DNA of 64,000 bases from Paenibacillus lautus NBRC 15380 (GTDB taxonomy: Bacteria > Bacillota > Bacilli > Paenibacillales > Paenibacillaceae). Shown one piece after another: positions 54,768-63,449 of the stretch. The position numbers and the translations under genes are program-made. Under the pieces are notes generated by a model, which did not search any database, had not been told where the DNA came from, and worked only from the letters and a program-made list of their open reading frames with translations. Where the stretch lies: the NCBI RefSeq assembly GCF_004000945.1, contig NZ_BIMF01000017.1, positions 1-64,000 of the forward strand. Direction: 5' to 3'. The stretch's first letter is position 1. Every line of letters begins with the position of its first letter.

Positions 54768-55118
54768 TTATGGAGCCGTACGTTTCTGAGCCAGCTTCAC
54801 AAGCAGATGAGCCAGCTGATGCTGCTCCGCTTGGGTTCCGACCTTCCATAACTCCTGCAGAAGCTTCTCTTCGGAATTGCGGGGCTCCTCGTTTGCAGCC
54901 AAATAGCCAGCTACCTTCTCTGCTGCCTGCGCCAGCTGCTCTTCATTCAACCCAATGCTCTCGGCAAGCTGAATTCGCTTGTTCAAATAGGATTGGAAGG
55001 CATCAAAATCGGCCAGGATTCTCTCCTTCTCCCCATCATCAATCCGGTCCATTGCGTCACTGACCTTACTCACATCCAGCTCACCGTTCTTGTTCACTAC
55101 ATGATTATGTTCAGACAT
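54768..55118 (-). CDS. DUF3243-family protein
   Basis: Cytoplasmic helical protein of 116 residues, function unknown. A family typical of Bacillaceae and Paenibacillaceae, resembling Bacillus YmfJ. The conserved core is ISKVSDAMDRIDDGEKE-type sequence (DVSKVSDAMDRIDDGEKERI), LADFDAFQSYLNKRIQLAES and an extra C-terminal helix (LHKLAQKRTAP-like end). ATG 55118 has AAGGAGG 7 nt upstream. It is followed by its own terminator and preceded by the helicase gene on the same strand, 96 nt away, so the two may be co-transcribed. Confidence 0.82.
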   Translation of the reverse strand: MSEHNHVVNKNGELDVSKVSDAMDRIDDGEKERILADFDAFQSYLNKRIQLAESIGLNEEQLAQAAEKVAGYLAANEEPRNSEEKLLQELWKVGTQAEQHQLAHLLVKLAQKRTAP

Positions 55119-55213
55119 GGTAACGCCTCCTTATCATTGACTGGGTAACGATCTCTACTTAAACGGGATCTTTCGGATTGAAACAGATGCTTCCTAAAGT
55201 TCCCCTCTGACTC

Positions 55214-56812
55214 TTAGCGGTTGCGGCCACCGCGCCGGCCACCACTCTGGCCCCTCGCACCGCGGCCTTCGGAAGATCGGGTACCGCCTTGTCCACCGCG
55301 ACCGCCGTGATTCCCCCGACCCTCGGTTCTGGACGGTCCACGGCTGCTGCTGCCGCGTGTTCCGGCCTGTGATTGTTCACGACCTTCGCCTGCACGCCCG
55401 CCGTCACGACTGCCGCTGCGACCTCCAGCCAACGATGGTCCGCGTCCCTCGCCTGCACGGCCGTCACGGCCTCCTGCTCGTCCGGATCCACGCTCATCCC
55501 TGCGTGACGATCCGGATCTTCCTCTACTCTGCTCGCTGCCGCGGCTCCGTCCGGAACCCGTACCGCGCTCTGCCCGACTTCTGCCTTGGCCGCGTTCTTG
55601 ATCGGCTTCAAGCGAAGAGATGTTTCTTGCTTTTCCCGGTCTACCCGTATCCCTGCCTGAGCTGCCCGTGCTTTCCCGAAGGCTTCCAGCACTGGAATCA
55701 TAGCGCATGCGCTTCAAGCGCAGGGAGATTCCTTCCTCGATGCGCTGTAGATCGTTAAGATCCTTACCGGCAGCGAACGTGATAGCCATCCCGTTCCCCC
55801 CGGCCCGTCCGGTCCGTCCGATACGATGGATGTAACTTTCAACGTCGTGAGGCATATCGTAGTTAAAGACATGGGTCACGCCCTCGACGTCAAGCCCTCT
55901 CGCGGCAACGTCCGTTGCCACCAGCAGCTGCAGCTTAGCTTCCCGGAATCGCTTCATTACCGCTTCCCGTTTCGCCTGGGACAGGTCCCCGTGCAGCTCG
56001 TCCGATTGATACCCATAGGCCAGCAGCGCCTCATTCAGAGTAGTTGCTCTGCGCTTCGTCCGGCAGAAGATAATCGCGAGAAAAGGGTTATGCTCCTCGA
56101 TCATCGCCCGCAGGGCATCCTGCTTGGAGCGGTCCGTACACTCGACCACAACCTGCTGGATCTGCTCCAGCGGGATCGGGGAAGCCCCTTTTATGACGAT
56201 ATCGACAGGTTCATTCATATAATTGCCGGCAAGCTGCTTCACACCGGCAGGCATCGTGGCCGAGAAGAGCATCGTCTGGCGCCGATACGGAAGCGCGTGG
56301 ATCAGTGCTTCGACCTCATCCAGAAATCCCATGTGCAGCATCTGGTCGGCTTCATCCAGCACCAACTGCTTCACGCCGCCCAGCTCAAGCGTGCCCCGGC
56401 GTAAATGATCCAGCAATCGGCCCGGTGTACCGATGATCAAATGCCGTCCGCCTTCGAGCTTTCGCAGCTGTTTCTCCACGTCCTGACCTCCATAGACCGC
56501 CAGGATTTTGATCCCGTCCGGCTCTCCGGCTGTCAGCTTCTTGGCTTCTTCCGTAATCTGCAACGCCAATTCCCGCGTCGGCGCAATAATGAGCGCCTGC
56601 GGATACGCCCGCTTGGGATCGATATGCTGCAGAATCGGCAGCATGAAAGCCAGCGTCTTGCCTGTGCCGGTCTTCGCCCGGGCGATTACGTCCTTTCCTT
56701 GCAACAGAAGCGGGATACTCTCTTGTTGTACCGGAGTCGGCACGGCAATCCCCTGCTCCTTCAGTTTCCGTACTCTTTGTTCGTCAATGCCCAGTTGTTG
56801 AAAGTTCGGCAA
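55214..56812 (-). CDS. DEAD-box RNA helicase with an RGG/RS-rich tail
   Basis: ATP-dependent RNA helicase of 532 residues, CshA/DeaD-like, acting on structured RNA or ribosome assembly. Motifs in order: Q motif PTPVQQESIPLLLQG, I (ARAKTGTGKT), Ia (PTRELALQ), Ib (GTPGRLLD), II (VLDEADQM), III (LFSATMP), V (ATDVAARGLD), VI (HRIGRTGR). A tail of about 150 residues rich in Arg, Gly and Ser (RGSGRAGGRDGRAGEGRG and similar) follows, probably RNA-binding and disordered. I start it at TTG 56812 because the AGGTGG site is 5 nt away and LPNFQQLGI is the usual beginning; ATG 56842 is in frame but has no site. A (GTTT)6 repeat lies in the leader. Confidence 0.92.
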   Translation of the reverse strand: MPNFQQLGIDEQRVRKLKEQGIAVPTPVQQESIPLLLQGKDVIARAKTGTGKTLAFMLPILQHIDPKRAYPQALIIAPTRELALQITEEAKKLTAGEPDGIKILAVYGGQDVEKQLRKLEGGRHLIIGTPGRLLDHLRRGTLELGGVKQLVLDEADQMLHMGFLDEVEALIHALPYRRQTMLFSATMPAGVKQLAGNYMNEPVDIVIKGASPIPLEQIQQVVVECTDRSKQDALRAMIEEHNPFLAIIFCRTKRRATTLNEALLAYGYQSDELHGDLSQAKREAVMKRFREAKLQLLVATDVAARGLDVEGVTHVFNYDMPHDVESYIHRIGRTGRAGGNGMAITFAAGKDLNDLQRIEEGISLRLKRMRYDSSAGSLRESTGSSGRDTGRPGKARNISSLEADQERGQGRSRAERGTGSGRSRGSEQSRGRSGSSRRDERGSGRAGGRDGRAGEGRGPSLAGGRSGSRDGGRAGEGREQSQAGTRGSSSRGPSRTEGRGNHGGRGGQGGTRSSEGRGARGQSGGRRGGRNR

Positions 56813-56869
56813 ACGTTCCACCTCATTTAAATTATTTAGCATCTGTTGCGTCAAATCGATTGGATATAG

Positions 56870-56894
56870 CAAACAAACAAACAAACAAACAAAC
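56870..56894. repeat. Tetranucleotide repeat (CAAA)6 in the helicase leader
   Basis: Six exact CAAA units and a closing C, 58-82 nt upstream of the helicase start (GTTT repeats on that strand). Short pure tetranucleotide runs are uncommon here; the only comparable tracts are the hexa- and octanucleotide repeats elsewhere in the window. Confidence 0.9.
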
Positions 56895-57048
56895 TTACAT
56901 AATAAGTCCGACAAAATGTCATTCGAATTCGTTCTAAGAAGAACGAACGTTTTCGTTGTATTTCTTTTCAACTGACAAAAGTCCCTGACTTTGGTAATGT
57001 CAATGATATAGATATCCAGTTTGCACCAGCGAAGGAGGTGTCCCCGAT

Positions 57049-57618
57049 ATGCATACCATACAGATCATCCTGTCAGCACTAATCCTGATGATCCTGTTCG
57101 GCCTTATCAATCTGATGATGAATTATATTTCAAGACGCGACGGGGAGCCTATCGTCCCCTTCCGGAAGAAGCTGTGGCTTATCCCGCTGTTGTCGGCCTT
57201 TATCATTATACCGTTAGAGCTCTTTGCGATGTTATATGCAAGGTGGTTTCCCATGTCCGATCCATCAGGATCAGGTGAAATCCTGGCTTACGACGTTCAA
57301 GGCGTATGGCTCGGTTTCTCGCTCACGCTCCTGATTGGGCTCCTGATCTTCGAAGGTATCATTCATCCCTTGGTTATCACCCTGCTAAGGCTGCTGCTTC
57401 GCAAGGATACCTCCATCTATATCAAACAGGCGGTTACCGTTGTAACCGACACGGTTCTGCTGTACGTAGCGTCTCTGATTGTGCCCGGCATTCTTGTCGG
57501 CGGCTGGAAGCAAGCGCTTCTCATTGCCGTATTCTTTCACCTCATAGAATGGATCCTCATCGGAGTCCAGACCTGGGTACAGCAGCGCAAGCGGGCAAGA
57601 GCTGAGTCTACCGGCTAG
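57049..57618 (+). CDS. Unknown four-helix membrane protein
   Basis: Not recognised. 189 residues with about four to five hydrophobic segments: TIQIILSALILMILFGLINL, LWLIPLLSAFIIIPLELFA, VWLGFSLTLLIGLLIFEGII and LLYVASLIVPGILVGGWKQA with a further helix. Short basic ends (QQRKRARAESTG). A very strong ribosome site (AAGGAGGTG) lies 8 nt before ATG 57049. The last codons overlap the convergent AarF-type gene: both stops share the palindrome CTAG. No conserved neighbour identifies its role. Confidence 0.75.
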   Translation: MHTIQIILSALILMILFGLINLMMNYISRRDGEPIVPFRKKLWLIPLLSAFIIIPLELFAMLYARWFPMSDPSGSGEILAYDVQGVWLGFSLTLLIGLLIFEGIIHPLVITLLRLLLRKDTSIYIKQAVTVVTDTVLLYVASLIVPGILVGGWKQALLIAVFFHLIEWILIGVQTWVQQRKRARAESTG

Positions 57619-59285
57619 AACCTGCCGGATTTGAAAATGGCATACAGCAGCCATGCAACCATGAGCAGGGCTACGATGAATCCGACTTCAATCACCGGGA
57701 AGCTCCATATCATCATCGGCTCCCGGCTGAGCGACGAACCGATAATCAGTCCCACCATGATGATGCTGAAAGCCAGAAGCACGATGCTGAAGGACAGCCG
57801 GTTACTGATCTGATCCATCTTGCGCATCAGCGTTTGCAGTTCTGGAACGCTGATCTCCACCCGCAGTTTCCCTTTGCTGATCAGAGCCGACAGCTGCCTG
57901 GCTTGTCCGGGCAGATCAAGCAAACTCTCGGCAAGCCCTGTTACCCCATCCAGCACCTTCCGGCTGATCCGGCGTGTATTATACCGCTTCTTCAGAAGCT
58001 TTCGTCCAAAAGGCTCCGCCATATCGATAATGCTCAGAGTCGGGTCCAGCATCTCGATGACCCCTTCCAGGGTCAGCAATGATTTGCCTAGCAGCGTCAT
58101 ATCCGGCGGCAGCATAATCCGGTGCCGCTGGGCAACGGCAAACAGATCGGTCAATGCCTTGCCGATGCGCACTTGAGCGAACGGCACGTCATAATACTCT
58201 CCCCGCAGACGGTCCATATCCGACCGCAGCGAATCCATATCACAATCGTCCGGGATCAATCCCATTCTGGAAATCGCCCGGATCATCCCTTCCGAATTCC
58301 GCCGCATCAATGCAATAATGAGTCCGGACAGATGATCCTTCATATCTTCGCTGAGGTGACCCACCAGCCCGAAATCCAGAAAGACCAGCGTGCCGTCCTC
58401 CCTGACAAGCAAATTCCCCGGATGAGGGTCGGCATGAAAGAATCCCTCAATAAAGATCTGCTGCAGCATCCCATCGATCAAATGCTCGGCGATCGCCTTC
58501 AGATCATGTCCCTTGTCCACGATCTCCTGCCTCCGGCTTAAGGTGAGGCCATCGACATACTCCATCATCAGCACTTTGGATGACGTGTACTCCCAATAAA
58601 TCAGCGGAACGCGGATAAATTCATGCTCCGGCATCTGAGAGGCAATCTTCTCTGCGTTTCGGGCTTCATGGCTGTAATCCAGCTCCGCCATCATCGCTCT
58701 GGCAAATTCGTCAACGATCCGGTCCACACGGTACTGCTTCACCCAGTCCCAGTGACGCTCAGCAATCGAGATTAAATCCCGCAATATCTCCAAGTCACGA
58801 CCGATCATTCGGGCTACCCCAGGCCGCTGAACCTTGATCGCTACATGCTCTCCGGACTTGAGCTTCCCGGCATGGACCTGCCCAATCGAAGCGGCGGCCA
58901 AAGGTTTATCTTCAAACTCACTCAACACTTCATCGATCGGCATACCCCACTCTTGCTCAATCAGCTCCCGTGCACTCGTGGAAGAAAAAGGAGGCACCCG
59001 CTCCTGCAGCTTCACCAATTCCTGGATAATGTGGTCTGGCAGCAGATCCGATCTTGTACTCGCCAACTGTCCAAGCTTCACAAAGGCGGGGCCAAGATCC
59101 TCAAGCACTCGCCGAATGCGTTCCCCGAGCGTAATCGTCTCCGGCTGTTCCCTGGAACTCCAGCGGACAGGCAGTGACAGAACATGGAACAGTCCCATCT
59201 CCTCCACCATATAGCCAAAGCCATGACGCATGAGCGCCATGGCGATTTCCCGGTAACGTCCGGCATGTCGAATTCGGACCGCCAT
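57615..59285 (-). CDS. AarF/UbiB (ABC1) atypical kinase
   Basis: ABC1 atypical-kinase protein of 556 residues with a C-terminal membrane segment. Signature regions: KxGQ motif AFVKLGQLASTRSDLLPDHI, the Ala-rich replacement of the P-loop PLAAASIGQVHAGKLKSGE, the catalytic HADPHPGNLLVREDGTLVFL with D in LVFLDFGLVG, and a C-terminal hydrophobic pair (SIVLLAFSIIMVGLIIGSSL, VIEVGFIVALLMVAWLLY). Homologues act in quinone or lipid biosynthesis, and the substrate in Firmicutes is not established. It immediately follows a small phasin-like gene, with no gap (stop TAG next to ATG), so the pair is an operon. Confidence 0.93.
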   Translation of the reverse strand: MAVRIRHAGRYREIAMALMRHGFGYMVEEMGLFHVLSLPVRWSSREQPETITLGERIRRVLEDLGPAFVKLGQLASTRSDLLPDHIIQELVKLQERVPPFSSTSARELIEQEWGMPIDEVLSEFEDKPLAAASIGQVHAGKLKSGEHVAIKVQRPGVARMIGRDLEILRDLISIAERHWDWVKQYRVDRIVDEFARAMMAELDYSHEARNAEKIASQMPEHEFIRVPLIYWEYTSSKVLMMEYVDGLTLSRRQEIVDKGHDLKAIAEHLIDGMLQQIFIEGFFHADPHPGNLLVREDGTLVFLDFGLVGHLSEDMKDHLSGLIIALMRRNSEGMIRAISRMGLIPDDCDMDSLRSDMDRLRGEYYDVPFAQVRIGKALTDLFAVAQRHRIMLPPDMTLLGKSLLTLEGVIEMLDPTLSIIDMAEPFGRKLLKKRYNTRRISRKVLDGVTGLAESLLDLPGQARQLSALISKGKLRVEISVPELQTLMRKMDQISNRLSFSIVLLAFSIIMVGLIIGSSLSREPMMIWSFPVIEVGFIVALLMVAWLLYAIFKSGRF

Positions 59286-59603
59286 CTATTCCTGCCGCGA
59301 TCCTTCCAGTTCTACAACCTTCTTCTCCAGAGTAGCAATGCGCTGTTCCAGGCTGGCGACATCACTCTCTTTGGGAACATCCAGATCGGACAACACGCGC
59401 TGCACCTGCTCATAAATATATGTCTTGATCTGGGATTGCTCCTCTTCGCCGCGTTCGACGAGACGGTTTACCAGCGCTTTGGATTCCGCAGGAGCAAGCT
59501 CCCCGCGTTTAACCAGATCATCCACGATTTTCTCTACTTTTTCCTTGCTGACCACGGTAAGGCCCAATCCTAACGAGATGGCTTTCTTAAAAAGATCACT
59601 CAT
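59286..59603 (-). CDS. Phasin-like coiled-coil protein
   Basis: Small cytoplasmic protein of 105 residues with an extended C-terminal coiled coil (LEQRIATLEKKVVELEGSRQ, heptad of leucines). The N-terminal helix pair ISLGLGLTVVSKEKVEKIVD and RGELAPAESKALVNRLVERG recalls polyhydroxyalkanoate-synthesis-regulator (phasin-like) proteins. These often stand next to AarF/UbiB kinases in Firmicutes, as here, and may bind them (inference). ATG 59603 has GGGAGGG 6 nt upstream; an in-frame start at 59684 has no site. It abuts the kinase gene. Confidence 0.85.
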   Translation of the reverse strand: MSDLFKKAISLGLGLTVVSKEKVEKIVDDLVKRGELAPAESKALVNRLVERGEEEQSQIKTYIYEQVQRVLSDLDVPKESDVASLEQRIATLEKKVVELEGSRQE

Positions 59604-59801
59604 ATATATCCCTCCCGGTCGTTGTCTGGTTCCATTATAACCTTTAACGCTGGTAAAAACATCTATCCTTGGACTTGCTTTCATAAGTATAGAGAAGCTC
59701 CCTTATCAATTTCCCCTGATTTCACATGAAATATGAGGGCATTCCGGAATCGGATAACAAGAAATTGCATTCCAGCCATGCTTGTTATGTAAAATACAAT
59801 G

Positions 59802-59846
59802 TAAAAAGCGAACAGGCGGGGGAGAAAGTGATCCGCCTGTTCGCTT
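59802..59846 (-). terminator. Intrinsic terminator of the PepSY unit
   Basis: AGCGAACAGGCGG and CCGCCTGTTCGCT form a 13-bp perfect stem with a 13-nt loop, followed by TTTTTA. Confidence 0.9.
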
Positions 59847-59877
59847 ATGATGCTATGCCATGCAGATGAAGAATGGC

Positions 59878-60531
59878 TTAGTCGTCATCCCCATCATGAT
59901 CGTCTTGATCATCATGATCCCAATCTTGATGGTCATCATCGTCATCATCATCGTCATCATGGTCGTCGTATTTCTCATACTCTGCCTTGATCACTTTACC
60001 GCTGATCGCATGGACTTCTACGTCAGATGATCCGTTTGCTGTCTTCACTTCGACGTCATACACCCATCTGCCGTCATCTTGGTCCAGATCCACTTCCACA
60101 GCCGTACCGCCCTTAGCGTGTTTAACAGCGATAGCGGATGCCTTGCTGGCACCGATCAGATTGCCTGGAAGATTGTCACGGTCATCATCGTCATCATCCC
60201 GGTCTACTCTTACGCCAAGGGATTTGCCTGTGTAGGCATCAATCCATACATCGACATCCCGGTTGCTCTGCTGAATCTCAACATCGTAGACCAGCTTGCC
60301 CTTTTTCCGGTCGATGTCCATGCTCTCCACTTTACCGCTGGCAGCAGCCAGAGCCAATTGTTCGGCTTTTTCCATTCCAATGAGCTGCTGCTGTTGCTTC
60401 GCCGCCGCCTGAGTTCCTGCTGCAGTTGTCTGTCCTGAGCCTGCCGCCTGTACGGCGTTATAGCCGTATACTCCACTCGCCGCGATAGCTACGGACAGTG
60501 CGCCTGCCCACAATGTTCTTTTGTTCATCAT
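59878..60531 (-). CDS. PepSY-domain protein with an Asp/His-rich tail
   Basis: Exported protein of 217 residues. Signal peptide (GALSVAIAASGVYGYNAVQA, residues 9-28), then two PepSY repeats: ASGKVESMDIDRKKGKLVYD, VEIQQSNRDVDVWIDAYTGK, and ASAIAVKHAKGGTAVEVDLD, VYDVEVKTANGSSDVEVHAI with SGKVIKAEYEKY. The tail is an extreme run of Asp and His (DDHDDDDDDDDDHQDWDHDD, residues about 190-217). PepSY domains bind and inhibit proteases or act as folding modules; the tail is likely metal-chelating (inference). ATG 60531 has GAGGAGGCG upstream. It is the last gene before the terminator and follows another PepSY gene. Confidence 0.87.
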   Translation of the reverse strand: MMNKRTLWAGALSVAIAASGVYGYNAVQAAGSGQTTAAGTQAAAKQQQQLIGMEKAEQLALAAASGKVESMDIDRKKGKLVYDVEIQQSNRDVDVWIDAYTGKSLGVRVDRDDDDDDRDNLPGNLIGASKASAIAVKHAKGGTAVEVDLDQDDGRWVYDVEVKTANGSSDVEVHAISGKVIKAEYEKYDDHDDDDDDDDDHQDWDHDDQDDHDGDDD

Positions 60532-60649
60532 CTTACGCCTCCTCAAAACTCTCTGTGTGATCTCTACAAAACCAATATACCGTCTCAACATGAGAGCTTT
60601 CGGAGAGAAAGATTAGAAAACGATGAGAAAACGCGAATAGGCCTCTAAT

Positions 60650-61276
60650 CTATTCATCATCATCCTCATCATCCCAAGTCACCGTCATGATCTTACCGGT
60701 AATCGCATGGACTTGAATGGTCGCTTCACGGCCGTCTTCCCGCTCAATCTCCACCAGGTAGTAACGGCTGCTCTTACTCTCGCGATATTCCACGTCTTCT
60801 ACCGTTCCCGGTACCTTCTCTAAAGAAAGCTTGATCGCATACTCTTTGGTAATCATCGTTGCAGGCGGTTCCGTCGTTCCGTTTTCGCCATCCGTTGTTC
60901 CCTTCTCGCCATTCACATTGGGCTTCGTGGGAGGCGTGCTCGGATCGTCAGTCGGCTGCTTGGTGTCGCCCGGCTCCGGCTCTGGCTTCACTGGCGCTTT
61001 GTCCAGCGGTTTGATGGACACGATATCGCCTTGACGGGCATCTACCGTCATTTCATACCTCCCGGAATCCGATTGCAGCTCCATCCGGTACATCTCGCCT
61101 TCCAGCGTTGCCTTTGTAATCTCACCATCCGGATATTGTTTCAATACTCCACTAACGGCTTCCTCCTGCGACATCGCCTCCGTCGAACGGTTAAACGGAC
61201 TCCATACCGCATTCACGATGATCATAACGGCGACCACGATGATGACACCCAGCAGCACACTCACTTTCTTACGCAT
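60650..61276 (-). CDS. Membrane-anchored PepSY-domain protein
   Basis: Protein of 208 residues with an N-terminal anchor (KVSVLLGVIIVVAVMIIVNA, residues 4-23). Two PepSY-type domains (SQEEAVSGVLKQYPDGEITK, TLEGEMYRMELQSDSGRYEM, and EYAIKLSLEKVPGTVEDVEY, YLVEIEREDGREATIQVHAI) are separated by a Pro/Thr/Gly/Asn-rich linker (APVKPEPEPGDTKQPTDDPS and on, about residues 93-136). It ends WDDEDDDE. ATG 61276 has GAGGTGATTCA upstream. It follows the histidine kinase by 89 nt, so it is a candidate target or partner of the two-component system. Confidence 0.88.
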   Translation of the reverse strand: MRKKVSVLLGVIIVVAVMIIVNAVWSPFNRSTEAMSQEEAVSGVLKQYPDGEITKATLEGEMYRMELQSDSGRYEMTVDARQGDIVSIKPLDKAPVKPEPEPGDTKQPTDDPSTPPTKPNVNGEKGTTDGENGTTEPPATMITKEYAIKLSLEKVPGTVEDVEYRESKSSRYYLVEIEREDGREATIQVHAITGKIMTVTWDDEDDDE

Positions 61277-61365
61277 TGAATCACCTCGCAAACACATTCT
61301 GTCTTTACCGTCAGTATAGCGCAGCATGGTTAGAATTCGATGAGAAAACAGTAGGCTGCTGCAGT

Positions 61366-62718
61366 TTATTTCGATTCTTTGAGCCGAATGGTGGCCGTTG
61401 TGCCCACGCCGGGCAGGCTGTCCAGCTCCAGAACAGCAGAGATGGCCTCTGCGATATCCTTCGCCAAGGACAAACCAAGGCCAGCGCCCCCTCCCCGGCG
61501 GGTACGAGCCTCATCCACCCGGTAAAAACGGTCGAAGACGTGCTCCAGCTCATCTTTGGCAATGCCGATTCCGCGGTCGATGACCCGAATATAAACCTCC
61601 GATGGCTTCCTGCCTACCTGGATGACGATATGTTCGTCACTGTATTTGCGCGCATTATCCAGCAGAATGAACAAAAGCTGCTTGAGCCTGCGGCTGTCCG
61701 TCCAGCCGAGAACCCCGCCATCGGCTTCCACCTCTACCGTGCGGTTATAAGCATCGCGAAATGCGCGTGCGGAAGACTCCGATAATGCCACGAGATCCAC
61801 CTGCTCCAGCTCGACCTGCCATTGATCCTGATCGCGTGCAAGCAGCAGCAGCTGCTCCGTCATTTCCTTCATCCGGATCGCTTCCGAATGGATCGCTTCG
61901 ACGGACTCCATGAACAGCTCCGGCCGGTCCAGACCTCGCCGCTTTAACAGACTTGCGTAACTCTCGATGATGGTGAGCGGTGTCTTTAACTCATGGGAAG
62001 CATTGGACACGAATTGCTCCTGCCTCGCATGATTGCTCTCCAGCAGCGTAATCATGTCGTTGAACGCAGCCCCCATCTCTACCAGCTCATCCTTGGATTT
62101 TTCCTTCAGCTCGATTCGCCGGAATCGTCCGCTCTGTCGAATCTCCCGCATTGTACGGATTAAAGCCGTAATCGGCTGCACAATTAAACGCCCCAATATC
62201 CGCGTCGAAATGATGACCGGAACCAAAGCGATTGCGGTTACGGCGACCAGCACGATTCGCAGCACCTGCAGCGTCTCCATCGTGGCGGCAAGACTGCGGG
62301 AAATTTGGATGTTGTATACAGCCCCGTCGCTCCAAATGACCGGCAGTGAAACAAGCACATAACGCATTCCTTCATATAGGATCTGCTCTACCTGCTTATT
62401 GGTGTTATAAGGAAGCTTAAGCTCATCCATATCCTCACCGGAGGAGGTCACGTAAGGGGACTTAGCCTTGCTGTCAGCCGGGACAAATTGAATCTTTCCG
62501 TCAGCCGGGACATAACTTCGCAGCAGATCGTCAATGGGAATGGTCGCAGCAGAATGCGCGATACTTTTGACAATGCTTCCCGCCTCGGCTTCCGCTTGCT
62601 CCAGCTGGCTGTCCACCGTCATTTTGCTAAACACATAGTATACGGATAAGTTCATGACAATCAGAATGGCCGCCATCAGCACCGACGAATAGAGGTGGAT
62701 TTTACTGCTCAGCTTCAT
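61366..62718 (-). CDS. Sensor histidine kinase
   Basis: Membrane histidine kinase of 450 residues. Helix 1 at about residues 10-30, an extracellular sensor domain (about 31-150), helix 2 at about 152-172, HAMP (about 173-230), the dimerisation box with phospho-acceptor H242 in SNASHELKTPLTIIESY, then the ATPase domain: N box FILLDNARKYSDEHIVIQV, D/F boxes VIDRGIGIAKDELEHVFDRF and G2 GGGAGLGLSLAKDIAEA. ATG 62718 overlaps the stop of the regulator gene by 4 nt (ATGA), so translation is coupled. The sensed signal is unknown; downstream PepSY genes suggest cell-envelope stress or protein-folding status (inference). Confidence 0.95.
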   Translation of the reverse strand: MKLSSKIHLYSSVLMAAILIVMNLSVYYVFSKMTVDSQLEQAEAEAGSIVKSIAHSAATIPIDDLLRSYVPADGKIQFVPADSKAKSPYVTSSGEDMDELKLPYNTNKQVEQILYEGMRYVLVSLPVIWSDGAVYNIQISRSLAATMETLQVLRIVLVAVTAIALVPVIISTRILGRLIVQPITALIRTMREIRQSGRFRRIELKEKSKDELVEMGAAFNDMITLLESNHARQEQFVSNASHELKTPLTIIESYASLLKRRGLDRPELFMESVEAIHSEAIRMKEMTEQLLLLARDQDQWQVELEQVDLVALSESSARAFRDAYNRTVEVEADGGVLGWTDSRRLKQLLFILLDNARKYSDEHIVIQVGRKPSEVYIRVIDRGIGIAKDELEHVFDRFYRVDEARTRRGGGAGLGLSLAKDIAEAISAVLELDSLPGVGTTATIRLKESK

Positions 62719-63413
62719 GGGGTCTCTTTCAGCACGTAGCCGACACCGCGGACGGTGTGAATGAGCTCCGATGTGCTGTCATGATCGATTTTCTTGCGGA
62801 CGTAACGTATATATACATCGACGACGTTGGTATCGCCGTAATAATCGTATCCCCATACGGCAGCGAGAATCTGCTCGCGGTTCAACACCTGCCGTTTATT
62901 CTTCAGCAAATAGACAAGCAAATCAAATTCACGAGGCGTCAGATCGATCCTTCTGCCATCGCGAATGACTTCCCGCGTACCTTCGTTCAATTTCAAATCC
63001 GCTGCCGTAAGCCATTCTCCTGCCGCCGGCTCTTCCGGATCCTGCTTACCCTGGAGCCGCAGCGCAGCACGAATCCGTGCCAGCAGCTCTTCGATCTGAA
63101 ACGGCTTCGTTATATAATCATTGGCTCCAAGATCAAGCCCCGATACTTTATCCTCAACGGAACTCTTGGCTGTCAGCAGCAGCACGGCTGTATGGGAATC
63201 ATGGGCACGGATCCGCCGCAGCAGCTCAATCCCGCTCAAACCGGGGAGCATGACATCCAGCAGAATTAAATCCACGTCCTGACTGCGGTATGCCTCGAGC
63301 GCATCCAGCCCGTTATCCGCCTTGGTGACCTGATAGCCTTCACTCTCCAGCTCGATTTCAAGCAAACGGGATATTTTCGCTTCATCCTCAACAATTAGTA
63401 TCTTCCCGCTCAC
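62715..63413 (-). CDS. OmpR/PhoB-family response regulator
   Basis: Two-domain regulator of 232 residues. Receiver domain with the phospho-acceptor D53 in DVDLILLDVMLPG, the acidic pocket (VEDEAKI), T/K switch residues in AVLLLTAKSSVEDKV and GANDYITKPFQIEELLARIR. The C-terminal winged helix is of the OmpR type (RRIDLTPREFDLLVYLLKNK, VVDVYIRYVRKKIDHD, LIHTVRGVGYVLKE). Overlaps the kinase gene by ATGA. No autoregulatory direct repeat was recognised upstream. It is separated from the ThuA-like gene by 36 nt. Confidence 0.96.
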   Translation of the reverse strand: MSGKILIVEDEAKISRLLEIELESEGYQVTKADNGLDALEAYRSQDVDLILLDVMLPGLSGIELLRRIRAHDSHTAVLLLTAKSSVEDKVSGLDLGANDYITKPFQIEELLARIRAALRLQGKQDPEEPAAGEWLTAADLKLNEGTREVIRDGRRIDLTPREFDLLVYLLKNKRQVLNREQILAAVWGYDYYGDTNVVDVYIRYVRKKIDHDSTSELIHTVRGVGYVLKETP

Positions 63414-63449
63414 GCGCGTCCCTCCTACCGCTCATTTCGAAATGGCTTG

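Noticed and set aside
55159..55701. Minus-strand frame overlapping the helicase tail, Ala/Val/Arg rich
   Set aside because: It is the alternative frame of the repetitive RGG-coding DNA; repetition keeps other frames open.
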